DNA of 40,539 nucleotides from IMG/VR virus record IMGVR_UViG_3300046513_000168, positions 1 to 40,539 of that record. One strand, written 5' to 3'. Origin of the DNA: a virus. Below the pieces are notes generated by a model that ran no database searches, was not told where the DNA came from, and saw only the letters and a list, made by a program, of their open reading frames with translations. A program made the position numbers and the translations under genes. Position 1 is the stretch's first letter; every line of letters begins with the position of its first letter. Shown piece after piece: positions 13,474-21,499 of this stretch.

Positions 13474-13839
13474 ATGCAGTTTTTCAGAATTTTGTCCGCA
13501 GCAGCGATCACGTTGATCGCCACCACCGCTTACGCTGCCAGTGAGCCGGCACCTACCGGGACTGACAAGAAGGTCGCGGACATCATTCGCAAGTCAGCAA
13601 AGGATCCATGGTCGGTTCGGGATCTGAAGGCTGGCAAGCCCCACCAGGCGGTCGACAATTTCCGCTATCCTCGAGCATGGGCAGTCTGCACGACCTTCTA
13701 TGCGAAGAATAGTTTCGGGGCGTACAGCCAAGGGTTCTACCTGGTGTTCTTCAAGAACAACCAGGTGATCGATGCACTCGGCGGGCCGGGGATCGCACCT
13801 CATCCTGAGTGCGGTCCCCTTCATTCCGTCAAATTCTAG
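13474..13839 (+). CDS. Small secreted/periplasmic protein (moron candidate)
   Basis: 121 residues from ATG 13474; a GTG at 13459 would add five residues. Clear Sec signal peptide (MQFFRILSAAAITLIATTAY, cleavage likely after A-Y-A) and a mature part of about 97 residues. D-P-W-S-V-R-D followed by WAVCTTFYAKNSFGAYSQGF and a C-terminal HPEC recalls a family of small alphaproteobacterial periplasmic proteins; the two cysteines could form a disulfide. Plus strand within a minus-strand tail operon, with its own upstream region: typical of a moron. Possible role in superinfection exclusion or lysogenic conversion (inference). Its stop shares the CTAG palindrome with the tape measure stop. Confidence 0.75.
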   Translation: MQFFRILSAAAITLIATTAYAASEPAPTGTDKKVADIIRKSAKDPWSVRDLKAGKPHQAVDNFRYPRAWAVCTTFYAKNSFGAYSQGFYLVFFKNNQVIDALGGPGIAPHPECGPLHSVKF

Positions 13840-16800
13840 ATCTGACCCATCGCTACCTGCTGGATCAATTGCTTGATCGAGCCGCGGTTCTGGATGTTGG
13901 CGCTGACGGTAGCGATGATGTCGTTCGGGCCAGACTGTGGGACTTGATCCGGCGAGACAACCCATACGTTGACCATGCCAGGATCCTGCTTCTTGTTGCT
14001 GTTCGCAGCGAGACCCTGGAGAGCGCCTTCCGAGATCTGGCGGTTGCCCAGGTTGTTGATGTGGGTCAACTTATCCTCACCGATCGCCTGGACGGCCGAC
14101 TGACGCAGAACCATCTCACCAGGCATCAGCTGGTAGGCGCCACCGTCGCGGAACGGAGCGACCGCACCATTGGCGGCTCGGATCAGGCCACCAACAGCCT
14201 TGCCGCCGACGATGCCGAAGAGACCCTCCCCCAGCTGAGAGAGGATGCTAGAGCCGCCGGATCCACCGCTGAACAGCGACATGATGATCTGGTTGGCGAG
14301 GGCCTTGGCGATGATCTGCATGAACATCTGGAGGATGGTCTGGCCGAGCTGCTTGAACGCCTCGCCGGCCGACATGGTGCCAGAGGAAATGTTCATGAAG
14401 AACTGCGAGAAGCCGGAAGACAAACCATCAAGCACCTGACCCCAGGCGTTGCCCACCTGGGTTGCCAGCGGGATCATCTTACCGGTAGCGTCGATGATGC
14501 CGTTCTGCTGAGCCCAGGCTGCGGTTGCGGACTGGATCGCATTGACCGTTGTTGGCCCCTGGTTCGCCTTGGCAGCGTCGAGGAGGTTGTTCTGCTCCTT
14601 CAGCTGGTTGTTCTTCTCGATGAGGTCGTTCTCGAGGGTGCGCCACTGCAGCACCTCGGTGTCACGCGAGCCGTCCGTGTTGTTCGCTTCTGCGTCAGCC
14701 GCCATGCGGCGAACTTCAGCGATCTGCTGCTCGATGAGCAGGACACGGTTGGCAGCTGCCTCACGCTCGCGATCGACCACGTTCTGCTGAAGCTTCTGAA
14801 TGTCCAGAGTGGTGTACTTGCTGGCCATGTCGGGCTGCTGGGCAACATCCAGTGCAGCCTTGGCGCGATCGACCGGCCGCTGCAGCTCTTCTTCCGCGGC
14901 TTTGAAATATTCCTCAATCACCTTCTGAAGGTCGGAGTTGAGGTTTTCGTGCAGGCCGTCCTTCAGCTCCTTGAGCTTGTTCGTGTAGTCGGTCGGGTTG
15001 GTGTTCTTGAGCTCGGCATTCTCAGCATCGAACTTCTTGATCTCCTGATCCAGGAGCTGGTCGTGGGCGCTCTGGATCTGTGACTGCAGATCCTTGAGCG
15101 ACTTTGCGTCGTCCGTGAAGCGGACCTGGGTCTTCAGGTTGCCGATACGGGACTTGAGGCTGGTGATCGCAGCTTCTGCCTGGGCCTCGATACCCTTGTT
15201 GATGTTCTCCGTGGCCTGACGTTCGGTCTCTTCGAGGATCTTGGACGTTTCAGCCGAACCGGCGGTGTCCGTGCCAGAAAGAAACGCCTGGGCGCGAGAC
15301 ATGCGCTTGCCGACGTGGTTGATCGACGGATCTTTGTTTGGCCGTTCGAAGATGTTCATGAACGCCTTCGACAAAGCCTGCGGATCTTCGGTACCTGCCT
15401 TCAGCCGTGCGAAGAGATCCGGGTAGTCACGCATAAGCTCCTTCAGTACGAAATCATACTGAGTGTTGACATCGTTCGCGGCTGTGCCCTTTTGGATTGC
15501 AAAGGACCGGAGCTCGTTCCAGCGTGTGCCTCGCCACTGGGCAACACCATGGGCGGTGCCATGGTCGCCTAGAGCATTCGGATTGAACTCGGACTCGACG
15601 GACAGGTTCGACGCGATCGCAGCGGCGCCAGCCTTGGAAAGACCGCGGTCCATATAGTGCTTGATCGCAGACTGGGCGCTACCAGCCATTGCTTGGCTGA
15701 TCGGCTCGTTCAGATCGATGCCCTCGAGCTGGACGTCAATGTTGCCGATCTTGTTGAGCTCGCCGCTGAGCTGGCCGGTCAGCTCCTTGATCTTGTCGAC
15801 GAGCGCGTTCATGGCTGCACTCGGCGGCGTCTTCTTCAGCTCGGCCGTTGCTTCCTCGATCTTGGTGCGGAGGGTCTTCGCTGCGTCCTGGACAGCTTCA
15901 CGCTGGCGCTGCAGCGACTCCTTCTGGAGGTCGAGTTCCTTCTCGTCGTTGGCACGGTTCTGCTCAGCCAACTCGGCCGCAGCGCGTTCCGTAAACTCCT
16001 TCCGCTCCTCCTGCAGCTTCTCGACTGCGTCGGTATCCTTGTTCAGGTTCGCGAGGCGGATGAGCTCATCATAGAAGTTGATGATCTGTGCCGTCGTCGT
16101 CTTGCGGAGCTCGTCGTAGCCCTTCTTCGCAGCCTCGAACGCTTCGTTGTTCTTGGCACCAGAGATCTGCCGCTGCCAGCGGGCCAGCTCGCGGTTCTGG
16201 TTCTGCTCGGCCTTCTTGACTTCCTTCGAGGTGTACTTCGTCTGGTTGGTGACAGCTTTCTGGCTCGCCTCGTTCAGCTTCAGCTGCAGACTGGCCAGCG
16301 CCTGGTCGATCTGCGACGAAACGGACTTGTCGTCGAGACCGGCGAGGTTGGGGTCGGTCGAAGATTCCTTCGCGAAATCATCCTTGAACGCCTGGATCGA
16401 CTTGTCGCGAACGGTTTCCAACCACCGGCGGACGGCGCTGTATGCTTCGATCTTCTCCTCGTCGTTCAGATTCCCGGTCGAGATCGCGCTCATCTTGTCG
16501 TCGAACGTCTTCTGGATGAACTGCGACTTCTCGCTCAAACGACCAAAGGACTTCGAGCCCTGAATTCCAGCGTCGGCTTCGCGGCGCAGGATGGTGACGA
16601 GATCGGCGTCGGCTGCGGCAGTCTTGGTCAGGTTGGCAACGATCGGGTCGAGCGTGGCCTTCAGCTCCGTGAGGAAGCCGAGGCTACCGTTGGGGTCGCC
16701 CTGGCGCTGAGCAACACCGATCTGTTCATTCACGTACTTGCCGAGGGAAAGGGCCTGACGTGCATCGTGGACCTGGCTGAGATCGCCAAGCGAGATTCGA

Positions 16801-19211
16801 AGCGCCTCACCGATGTTGGTGCCGAAACGCTTGCTGATCTGCTCGATGAGGTAGTTGTTCGCAGAGGTCTCGATCCCACCACCGGCACCACCAACCGCCT
16901 GATCGGCCAGACCACGGATGTAGTTGGCTTGAGGACCATTGTGGTCGGTGAGCTTCCCGCGCTGTTCCTTCAGTTTGTCGATCTCGCCACGGCGAGCTTC
17001 AGCGGCCTCAGCCAGCTCAGCGGCACGAACTCGGGAGGATGTCGCACGAAGGTCGTTCAGCTCACGGATGAGGTCCGTGACCGACATGGTGTCGTCCTTG
17101 ATGGACAGACCGAGCTCGTTGAACTGGGCACGGAGCTCATCGATCTTGGCGCCACGCATGATCCGGTCGCCGTCAAGTTCTTTGCGGCGGTCGATCAGAC
17201 CTTGGATCGCGGTGTCGAGCGAGCCGATCTTGCTTTCGGTCGCGTCGGCCGCGCCCTTCAGCTCATTGACCTTGGACTCGAGGTCGTCGATGCTCTTGGT
17301 GAGTTCGTCGGTCTTACCCTTCCAGGCAAAGAAGGCTCCCGCCGCCAGGGCGACACCCGCGATGACAAGACCGATCCAGTTGGTGAGAGTGAGAGCGGAT
17401 AGGCCGGCGAGGACGCGGCCGAAGAAGCCAACGGCGACAGCACCCTCAGTAGCGGCTAGTCCCACGCCCTTGAACCCAGTGGCGAAGTTGGCGAGCAGCG
17501 GGATCATCAGACCCAGGCTCTTGATCAAGCTGCCAAACAGCGAGACGCCGAGCACGGTTGCGAAGGTGCCGGCGACAGCGCCGATCGCCTGAAGCACTCC
17601 AGGAAATTTATTGAGCCAGGAGAAGACAGTGGTGGCACCGGCGATTATCTGCTGCAGTGTCGCCACGATGGGCTCGAACGCGGTGAAGACAGAAGCGCCG
17701 AGAGTGTTCTTGAAGACCTGGGCGGTGTTGCTCAGCGACTTCATCTGAATGGCGTTCGCCTCGACAGCTGCAGCCGATAGCGTGAAGCTACGCTGCATAT
17801 CACGAGCCAGTTCTGTGTTGTTCGCCAGTGCCAGGAAGGCTGCTGCGGAACGGGTCTCGAGAGTTTCGTAGGCCTCGGCTGCGCCAAAGCCCGCCTTCTT
17901 CAGCGTCTCGATAACAGGCAGAAAGCCCTTCGTCTTGACGTTGATGTCGTCGACGGACAGGCCAGCAGCCCTCAACACGTCGACCAGTTTCTTGGATGGA
18001 GACTGGAGGTCGGTGAGCAGAGCACGGAAGCCTGTGCCCATCGTCGAGGCCTTCACGCCAGACTGGGAAAGAGCACCGAGGATCGAGGTCGTCTCCTCGA
18101 GCGTCAGGCCAAGAGCTTCGGCGGTCGGGCCGATGTAGTTCAGCGAGGTCTGCAGCTTGTCGACGGACAGCTTCGAGAGGTTGAGCGCCGCGGTGAAGAT
18201 GTTGGCGACGTCACCCGTGCGGCTCGTTTCGAGGTTGAAGGCCGTGAGGGTCGAGGTCACGACGTCAACAGCCTGCGACAGGCTCGAGCCCGTGGCCGTA
18301 GCAAACTGCGCGATCGAGCCAAGGGACTCGCTGACCTGGCCAGTGGACAGACCCGCCTGGGCAAGGGCGGTTGCGGCCTGGGTGATCTGGAGCGTGGTGT
18401 ACGGAACAGACTGGGAGATCTGCACCAGGTTCTGCTTGAACTGCACCATCTCCTTGTTCGTGGCAGCAGAGATCGCCTGGTACTGATGCAGTTCCTTGTC
18501 CAGCTCGACGAGGCCGGTTCCGGCGCCCTTGATCGTGTTGAACAGGCCACCGACTGCGGCGTAGTTCAGCATGACGCGACCTTGGATTCCCATGAGATCG
18601 GCGCCGCCGTTATAGTTCAGCTGCTCGAGACGGTTGCGGCTCGACAGGGCGGCGCGACCATTCTCTGCGGCATAGATGGCGTCGGCACGGCGCTGGTTGG
18701 CCAGCGTGTTGCGGGCGCTGAGATAACGATCGTCGGAGTTCGCGATCGACTGGTTGTTGGCGAACGTGGCGTTTTTGATGCGAGCTGCGACCGCGGCCTC
18801 GGTCGTCTTCAGAAGGCTGACGGTCTGCTTGACGATCGCCTCAGTGACGCGGGCTTCTGCAGCCTTTGCGGTGTTCTGAATATCGTTGACGAGTGCCTGG
18901 GCGGCGACTCGGTTGAGCTGGTTTTCCTGAGACTTCTGGACGCCCGAGCCCTGGCCAAGTTGCTGGTAGCGAGCTCCGAGGATCGAGGTGGCACTGCGCT
19001 CGGCACGGGCGCGAGCAGCAGTGCCTTTCTCGGTTGCGGCGACCATGTCGCTGAGGAGCTTGGTCAGCTCGAGAATGCCCTTCTTAGCAGTCCCGAGATT
19101 ACTGTTGAACTTGGCTGTGACACCGTCGAGTTGTTTACGAACCTTCTCCAGCTCATCTCGAGCCTGGGCAGCGTTCAGTTCATAATCAACTTCAAAGGTA
19201 TTCTCAGCCAA
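13836..19211 (-). CDS. Tail tape measure protein with phage tail lysozyme domain
   Basis: 1791 residues, the largest gene, which at about 0.15 nm per residue predicts a tail near 270 nm. Start TTG 19211 with AGGAGG 5 bases upstream; no ATG is near. The N-terminus is helical; residues about 230-500 form a TP901-type core (LSTGQVSESLGSIAQFATAT); hydrophobic segments lie near 540-590 and 607-632. Long coiled coils follow to about 1170. Residues about 1184-1320 form a tail-lysozyme-like domain (AAIASNLSVESEFNPNALGD, then HGVAQWRGTRW), probably cutting peptidoglycan during DNA entry. The C-terminal part has further coils and a hydrophobic stretch near 1630-1690. Confidence 0.95.
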   Translation of the reverse strand: MAENTFEVDYELNAAQARDELEKVRKQLDGVTAKFNSNLGTAKKGILELTKLLSDMVAATEKGTAARARAERSATSILGARYQQLGQGSGVQKSQENQLNRVAAQALVNDIQNTAKAAEARVTEAIVKQTVSLLKTTEAAVAARIKNATFANNQSIANSDDRYLSARNTLANQRRADAIYAAENGRAALSSRNRLEQLNYNGGADLMGIQGRVMLNYAAVGGLFNTIKGAGTGLVELDKELHQYQAISAATNKEMVQFKQNLVQISQSVPYTTLQITQAATALAQAGLSTGQVSESLGSIAQFATATGSSLSQAVDVVTSTLTAFNLETSRTGDVANIFTAALNLSKLSVDKLQTSLNYIGPTAEALGLTLEETTSILGALSQSGVKASTMGTGFRALLTDLQSPSKKLVDVLRAAGLSVDDINVKTKGFLPVIETLKKAGFGAAEAYETLETRSAAAFLALANNTELARDMQRSFTLSAAAVEANAIQMKSLSNTAQVFKNTLGASVFTAFEPIVATLQQIIAGATTVFSWLNKFPGVLQAIGAVAGTFATVLGVSLFGSLIKSLGLMIPLLANFATGFKGVGLAATEGAVAVGFFGRVLAGLSALTLTNWIGLVIAGVALAAGAFFAWKGKTDELTKSIDDLESKVNELKGAADATESKIGSLDTAIQGLIDRRKELDGDRIMRGAKIDELRAQFNELGLSIKDDTMSVTDLIRELNDLRATSSRVRAAELAEAAEARRGEIDKLKEQRGKLTDHNGPQANYIRGLADQAVGGAGGGIETSANNYLIEQISKRFGTNIGEALRISLGDLSQVHDARQALSLGKYVNEQIGVAQRQGDPNGSLGFLTELKATLDPIVANLTKTAAADADLVTILRREADAGIQGSKSFGRLSEKSQFIQKTFDDKMSAISTGNLNDEEKIEAYSAVRRWLETVRDKSIQAFKDDFAKESSTDPNLAGLDDKSVSSQIDQALASLQLKLNEASQKAVTNQTKYTSKEVKKAEQNQNRELARWQRQISGAKNNEAFEAAKKGYDELRKTTTAQIINFYDELIRLANLNKDTDAVEKLQEERKEFTERAAAELAEQNRANDEKELDLQKESLQRQREAVQDAAKTLRTKIEEATAELKKTPPSAAMNALVDKIKELTGQLSGELNKIGNIDVQLEGIDLNEPISQAMAGSAQSAIKHYMDRGLSKAGAAAIASNLSVESEFNPNALGDHGTAHGVAQWRGTRWNELRSFAIQKGTAANDVNTQYDFVLKELMRDYPDLFARLKAGTEDPQALSKAFMNIFERPNKDPSINHVGKRMSRAQAFLSGTDTAGSAETSKILEETERQATENINKGIEAQAEAAITSLKSRIGNLKTQVRFTDDAKSLKDLQSQIQSAHDQLLDQEIKKFDAENAELKNTNPTDYTNKLKELKDGLHENLNSDLQKVIEEYFKAAEEELQRPVDRAKAALDVAQQPDMASKYTTLDIQKLQQNVVDREREAAANRVLLIEQQIAEVRRMAADAEANNTDGSRDTEVLQWRTLENDLIEKNNQLKEQNNLLDAAKANQGPTTVNAIQSATAAWAQQNGIIDATGKMIPLATQVGNAWGQVLDGLSSGFSQFFMNISSGTMSAGEAFKQLGQTILQMFMQIIAKALANQIIMSLFSGGSGGSSILSQLGEGLFGIVGGKAVGGLIRAANGAVAPFRDGGAYQLMPGEMVLRQSAVQAIGEDKLTHINNLGNRQISEGALQGLAANSNKKQDPGMVNVWVVSPDQVPQSGPNDIIATVSANIQNRGSIKQLIQQVAMGQI

Positions 19212-19868
19212 GTGTGCCTCCTACGTCGGCAAATGCCCTGGCGAGTTGATCGAAGGTTTGGATCGCCTCGCTCTCATCAGGTTTGGAGTTTCCTCCCCCT
19301 CCGAGTGCTTCATCGACTACCAGGCGGAACGTTTCGTATTCCTGGTAGTATCCGGCCATACGCTCCTGTGATTTCAAACTCACCAGAGTGGTCAGATCCT
19401 CGAGGGAGTGCGACCAGTACACTTCCTCGAGAAGGCTGGGCCTGACGCCCAGCGCCCAAATTATGCTGTCGCGGAAGCTAAGCTCCGCAAGCCATCCATG
19501 GAAGACTTGAGGCCCTCGAGTAGGCTTTTGTGGTTTTCCACGTGCTTGGCTGACTTTGCCAAGCGCCGCATGAAAAAACCCATGAGGTGCTCTCCAGCCC
19601 AGTCGAGAACCGCTTCAACGTCGTCGATGGAGATCTCGATCTCTTCGAGATCCGCGATCGCCTGGACGACCTTGCCGGTGACCTTGCGTTCAGCCAGGAC
19701 GGCCTTCAGAACTTCGGTTCGAAGTTCATCGTCGAGGGACATTGCCGGCACCAGTTCGGGCGAGCCGACTGCGATCGAAAGCACGTTCAGAAGTCCATAG
19801 GACATGAAGAGTTCGCGCTCTTTGCCGTCCTGAGTAATGGTCAATTTTGGATTGGGAATTTCGGTCAT
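19204..19868 (-). CDS. Tail assembly chaperone G-T fusion, made by programmed -1 frameshift
   Basis: Joined product of about 221 residues: 99 residues read in the G frame up to the slippery site at 19578-19572, then 122 residues in the -1 frame to the stop at 19204. The -1 frame is open over this entire length, past the G stop at 19461. The T part has well-formed sequence from LSFRDSIIWALG onward (LLEEVYWSHSLEDLTTLVSL), so it is coding even though it has no sound start of its own. In lambda the G-T protein binds the tape measure and tail tube to direct tail assembly and is absent from the virion. It overlaps the tape measure start by 8 bases. Confidence 0.85.
19461..19868 (-). CDS. Tail assembly chaperone G (unshifted product)
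   Basis: 135 residues, all in the zero frame. Mostly helical and acidic (LEEIEISIDDVEAVLDWAGE). Encoded just before the tape measure and just after the tail tube, the invariant place for G. Lambda gpG is 140 residues. It coats the tape measure before tube polymerisation. Most ribosomes should finish this product and a small fraction slip into the G-T form at residue 99. The start ATG 19868 follows a hairpin terminator by about 25 bases, so it depends on read-through from the tail tube gene. Confidence 0.85.
   Translation of the reverse strand: MTEIPNPKLTITQDGKERELFMSYGLLNVLSIAVGSPELVPAMSLDDELRTEVLKAVLAERKVTGKVVQAIADLEEIEISIDDVEAVLDWAGEHLMGFFMRRLAKSAKHVENHKSLLEGLKSSMDGLRSLASATA
19544..19578 (-). 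promoter_or_regulatory. Programmed -1 ribosomal frameshift signal
   Basis: Minus strand: heptamer T TTT TTC (19578-19572), in phase with G codons GGT TTT TTC; a 7-base spacer (19571-19565); then a perfect 7-bp stem GCTTGGC / GCCAAGC (19564-19558 and 19550-19544) with a 7-base loop. Slippery heptamer, spacing and downstream stem all fit the standard -1 signal. Confidence 0.85.
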
Positions 19869-19893
19869 TTGTGATCCAGAGTTACAAACAATT

Positions 19894-19922
19894 GCGCCCC
19901 AGTCATGTGGTGACTGGGGCGC
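19894..19922 (-). terminator. Hairpin terminator or attenuator after the tail tube gene
   Basis: Perfect 12-bp stem, GCGCCCCAGTCA / TGACTGGGGCGC, with a 5-base loop. Read on the minus strand it is followed by AATTGTTTG, a weak T-tract, so partial termination is likely. This would lower transcription from the abundant tail tube into the chaperone and tape measure genes. Confidence 0.75.
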
Positions 19923-19946
19923 ATATTTGCAAGAGAGTTTGAGGGC

Positions 19947-20747
19947 TTAGCGGTTGAAGAGGATGGCCGCTGCAGGTCCGTATTCAGCGTAAAGAGGATC
20001 GCTCTCGACACCAGAGTACGGAGTGAACTCAAACGGCAGGTTGCCGAAGTTGTCCGTCTGGAACGCGACACCGAGACCCTTCGTGATCTTGACCTTCGGC
20101 AGGTAGATCGTGAACGGCGCGTTGTCGACCGGTAGGAGGCCGACGATCTTGACCGCGAATTCCGGCTGCACATCCGTGCCACCAACGTCGATACGCTTGA
20201 CCTTACCGATACGGGTACCGATCGGGAACGTGACCGTCGCAGATGGCTCGTAGCCAGCGGCGAGGGTGATCGTGGTCTTGGCCGCAGCGAAGGCAGACGA
20301 GGCGACCTTGGCAATGTGGACCTTATCGTCCAGGCCGTTCTGCAGGAAGATGTAGTCGCCGGCACTCAGCTTCGCACTGATGTCGGTGCCAACTTCGATC
20401 GTCTTGCCAGCCGTTGCGTAGGCGCCGGATGCGATCCAGATGTCGGTGATCGAATCGAACTCAACGCCCGAGGCGTCGAGACCAGCTGCGTAAGCCATGT
20501 TGCGGAGCGTGTACTCGTAGACTTCCATCGAGCACTTCAGGCCTTCGCCGTTCTTGACGGACATGACGACCGAGTTCTTGACGCCCTGCGTGAGCTCGAC
20601 GAACGTCGGATCAGCGGTCATCTGGAAGTTCTTGACGAGACCGATCGAGTGTTCGGCAGGGTTGAGTTGGTGCAGCTTGTCAGGAGCGCCAATCATGACG
20701 GTCGCCGTAGAAAGAAGGAAGTTTTTGGTCTTAGCGTTGCCAGCCAT
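19947..20747 (-). CDS. Major tail tube protein
   Basis: 266 residues, beta-rich throughout, as for gpV-type tube subunits. N-terminal MAGNAKTKNFLLSTATVMIG, with LGLVKNF-like phrase IGLVKNFQMTADPTFVELTQ, is characteristic of tail tube proteins in this group of siphophages; the C-terminus FEFTPYSGVESDPLYAEYG completes the domain. Encoded between the tail terminator and the tail chaperones, exactly where the tube subunit belongs. Hexamer rings would stack to form the tail. A promoter candidate lies upstream (20807-20836) and a hairpin terminator downstream, consistent with high, separately controlled expression. Confidence 0.9.
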   Translation of the reverse strand: MAGNAKTKNFLLSTATVMIGAPDKLHQLNPAEHSIGLVKNFQMTADPTFVELTQGVKNSVVMSVKNGEGLKCSMEVYEYTLRNMAYAAGLDASGVEFDSITDIWIASGAYATAGKTIEVGTDISAKLSAGDYIFLQNGLDDKVHIAKVASSAFAAAKTTITLAAGYEPSATVTFPIGTRIGKVKRIDVGGTDVQPEFAVKIVGLLPVDNAPFTIYLPKVKITKGLGVAFQTDNFGNLPFEFTPYSGVESDPLYAEYGPAAAILFNR

Positions 20748-20786
20748 GGGTGAGAGTTCCTCATTGTTCAGAACAGGTGTTGCTGC

Positions 20787-20814
20787 TTGATAAATGAGGA
20801 GAGATACTTATATT
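20787..20814 (+). promoter_or_regulatory. Candidate promoter of the Arc-like gene
   Basis: TTGATA (20787-20792), 16-base spacer, TATATT (20809-20814). The ATG of the Arc-like gene is 34 bases beyond. It overlaps the opposite-strand promoter candidate, so the two would compete. Confidence 0.5.
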
Positions 20815-20836
20815 TGCTAGGCACAAGATTATTCAA
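20807..20836 (-). promoter_or_regulatory. Candidate promoter of the tail tube gene
   Basis: Minus-strand TTGAAT (20836-20831), 18-base spacer, TATAAG (20812-20807). It would give a leader of about 55 bases before ATG 20747. The -10 elements of this and the plus-strand promoter overlap. Confidence 0.4.
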
Positions 20837-20847
20837 AATGGTGGGAA

Positions 20848-21051
20848 ATGCGTCGTCTTTCAACTAGCCTTCCAGACGAGTTATTTGCACTGCTTGAAGG
20901 CAGAGCAGAGATCAATCGTCGATCGATGAACAAGGAAGTCATCTTCCTTCTTGAAGCCGCGCTCGCTGCAGAGCACGGCGATAATCTGGAGATCCTCCGG
21001 ACTGTCATGATTGCCCAGGGCGGGCTCTCGTCTCTCAGCCAGTCGCAGTGA
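20848..21051 (+). CDS. Arc-type ribbon-helix-helix regulator on the opposite strand
   Basis: 67 residues. L-S-T-S-L-P-D-E-L-F as the beta strand and first turn, then ALLEGRAEINRRSMNKEVIF with the N-x-R-S-x-N-x-E turn, then a second helix LLEAALAAEH: the standard Arc/CopG pattern. Acts as a dimer that places the strand pair in the DNA major groove. It runs against the tail operon, has its own promoter candidate, and its last 17 bases overlap the end of the tail terminator gene. A good candidate repressor for the tail tube promoter or for itself. The RNA could also act as antisense to the tail transcript. Confidence 0.75.
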   Translation: MRRLSTSLPDELFALLEGRAEINRRSMNKEVIFLLEAALAAEHGDNLEILRTVMIAQGGLSSLSQSQ

Positions 21052-21487
21052 CTGGGTCGAAGACAAACTGACATTGAACGAATTGGAGAGGGCGGGCATC
21101 CGCCCTCGTCATTGGTAGCACAATCGTCCCATCGACAATGTGAAACCATCCCTTCTGCTCGAGCGTCTCATGATCGTAGAAGGGCACTTTCATCCCCGGC
21201 CGCAGCCGGTTGAAAACCTCTCCCACATAATTGCGAAGCCTGAAGAGATTGCTGTCGTCGGCATAGGTCGACACACCGATCGTGAACGAGCCGTTGAACA
21301 ACTCAGGCTGATCCTCCGTGAAGGTGATCGCCGTTGTGCCAATGAGGTCGCCTTCTGGCAGCTCCTGGATGTTGGCATGGGCTTCCCAGTCCACGTATTC
21401 AATGTCGACGCCTGGGTATTTGGCTCGACGATCGTCGATGATATCGTTCGAGAAGGCGACGATGGATCCCCAAATGTTCTCATACAT
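21035..21487 (-). CDS. Tail terminator-like protein (gpU position)
   Basis: 150 residues. Mixed helix-strand protein with an N-terminal helix (MYENIWGSIVAFSNDIIDDR) followed by strands (GTTAITFTEDQPELFNGSFT) and an STYADDSNLFRLRNYVGEVF segment, as in proteins that cap the tail tube at the end facing the head. The assignment rests on the gene's place directly before the tail tube gene and on size; sequence similarity to gpU is not obvious by eye. ATG 21487 has AAGGG 9 bases upstream. Converges with the Arc-like gene. Confidence 0.65.
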   Translation of the reverse strand: MYENIWGSIVAFSNDIIDDRRAKYPGVDIEYVDWEAHANIQELPEGDLIGTTAITFTEDQPELFNGSFTIGVSTYADDSNLFRLRNYVGEVFNRLRPGMKVPFYDHETLEQKGWFHIVDGTIVLPMTRADARPLQFVQCQFVFDPVTATG

Positions 21488-21499
21488 ATTAGCAAACCC

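Noticed and set aside
13836-15083. Long plus-strand open frames antisense to the tape measure (also 15657-17402 and 18486-19445)
   Set aside because: Shadow frames of a GC-rich helical gene; leucine- and valine-rich translations without domains or ribosome sites.
20755-20769. Possible alphaproteobacterial LexA box (GTTC...GTTC)
   Set aside because: The two GTTC halves are 6 bases apart; the LexA site needs 7.
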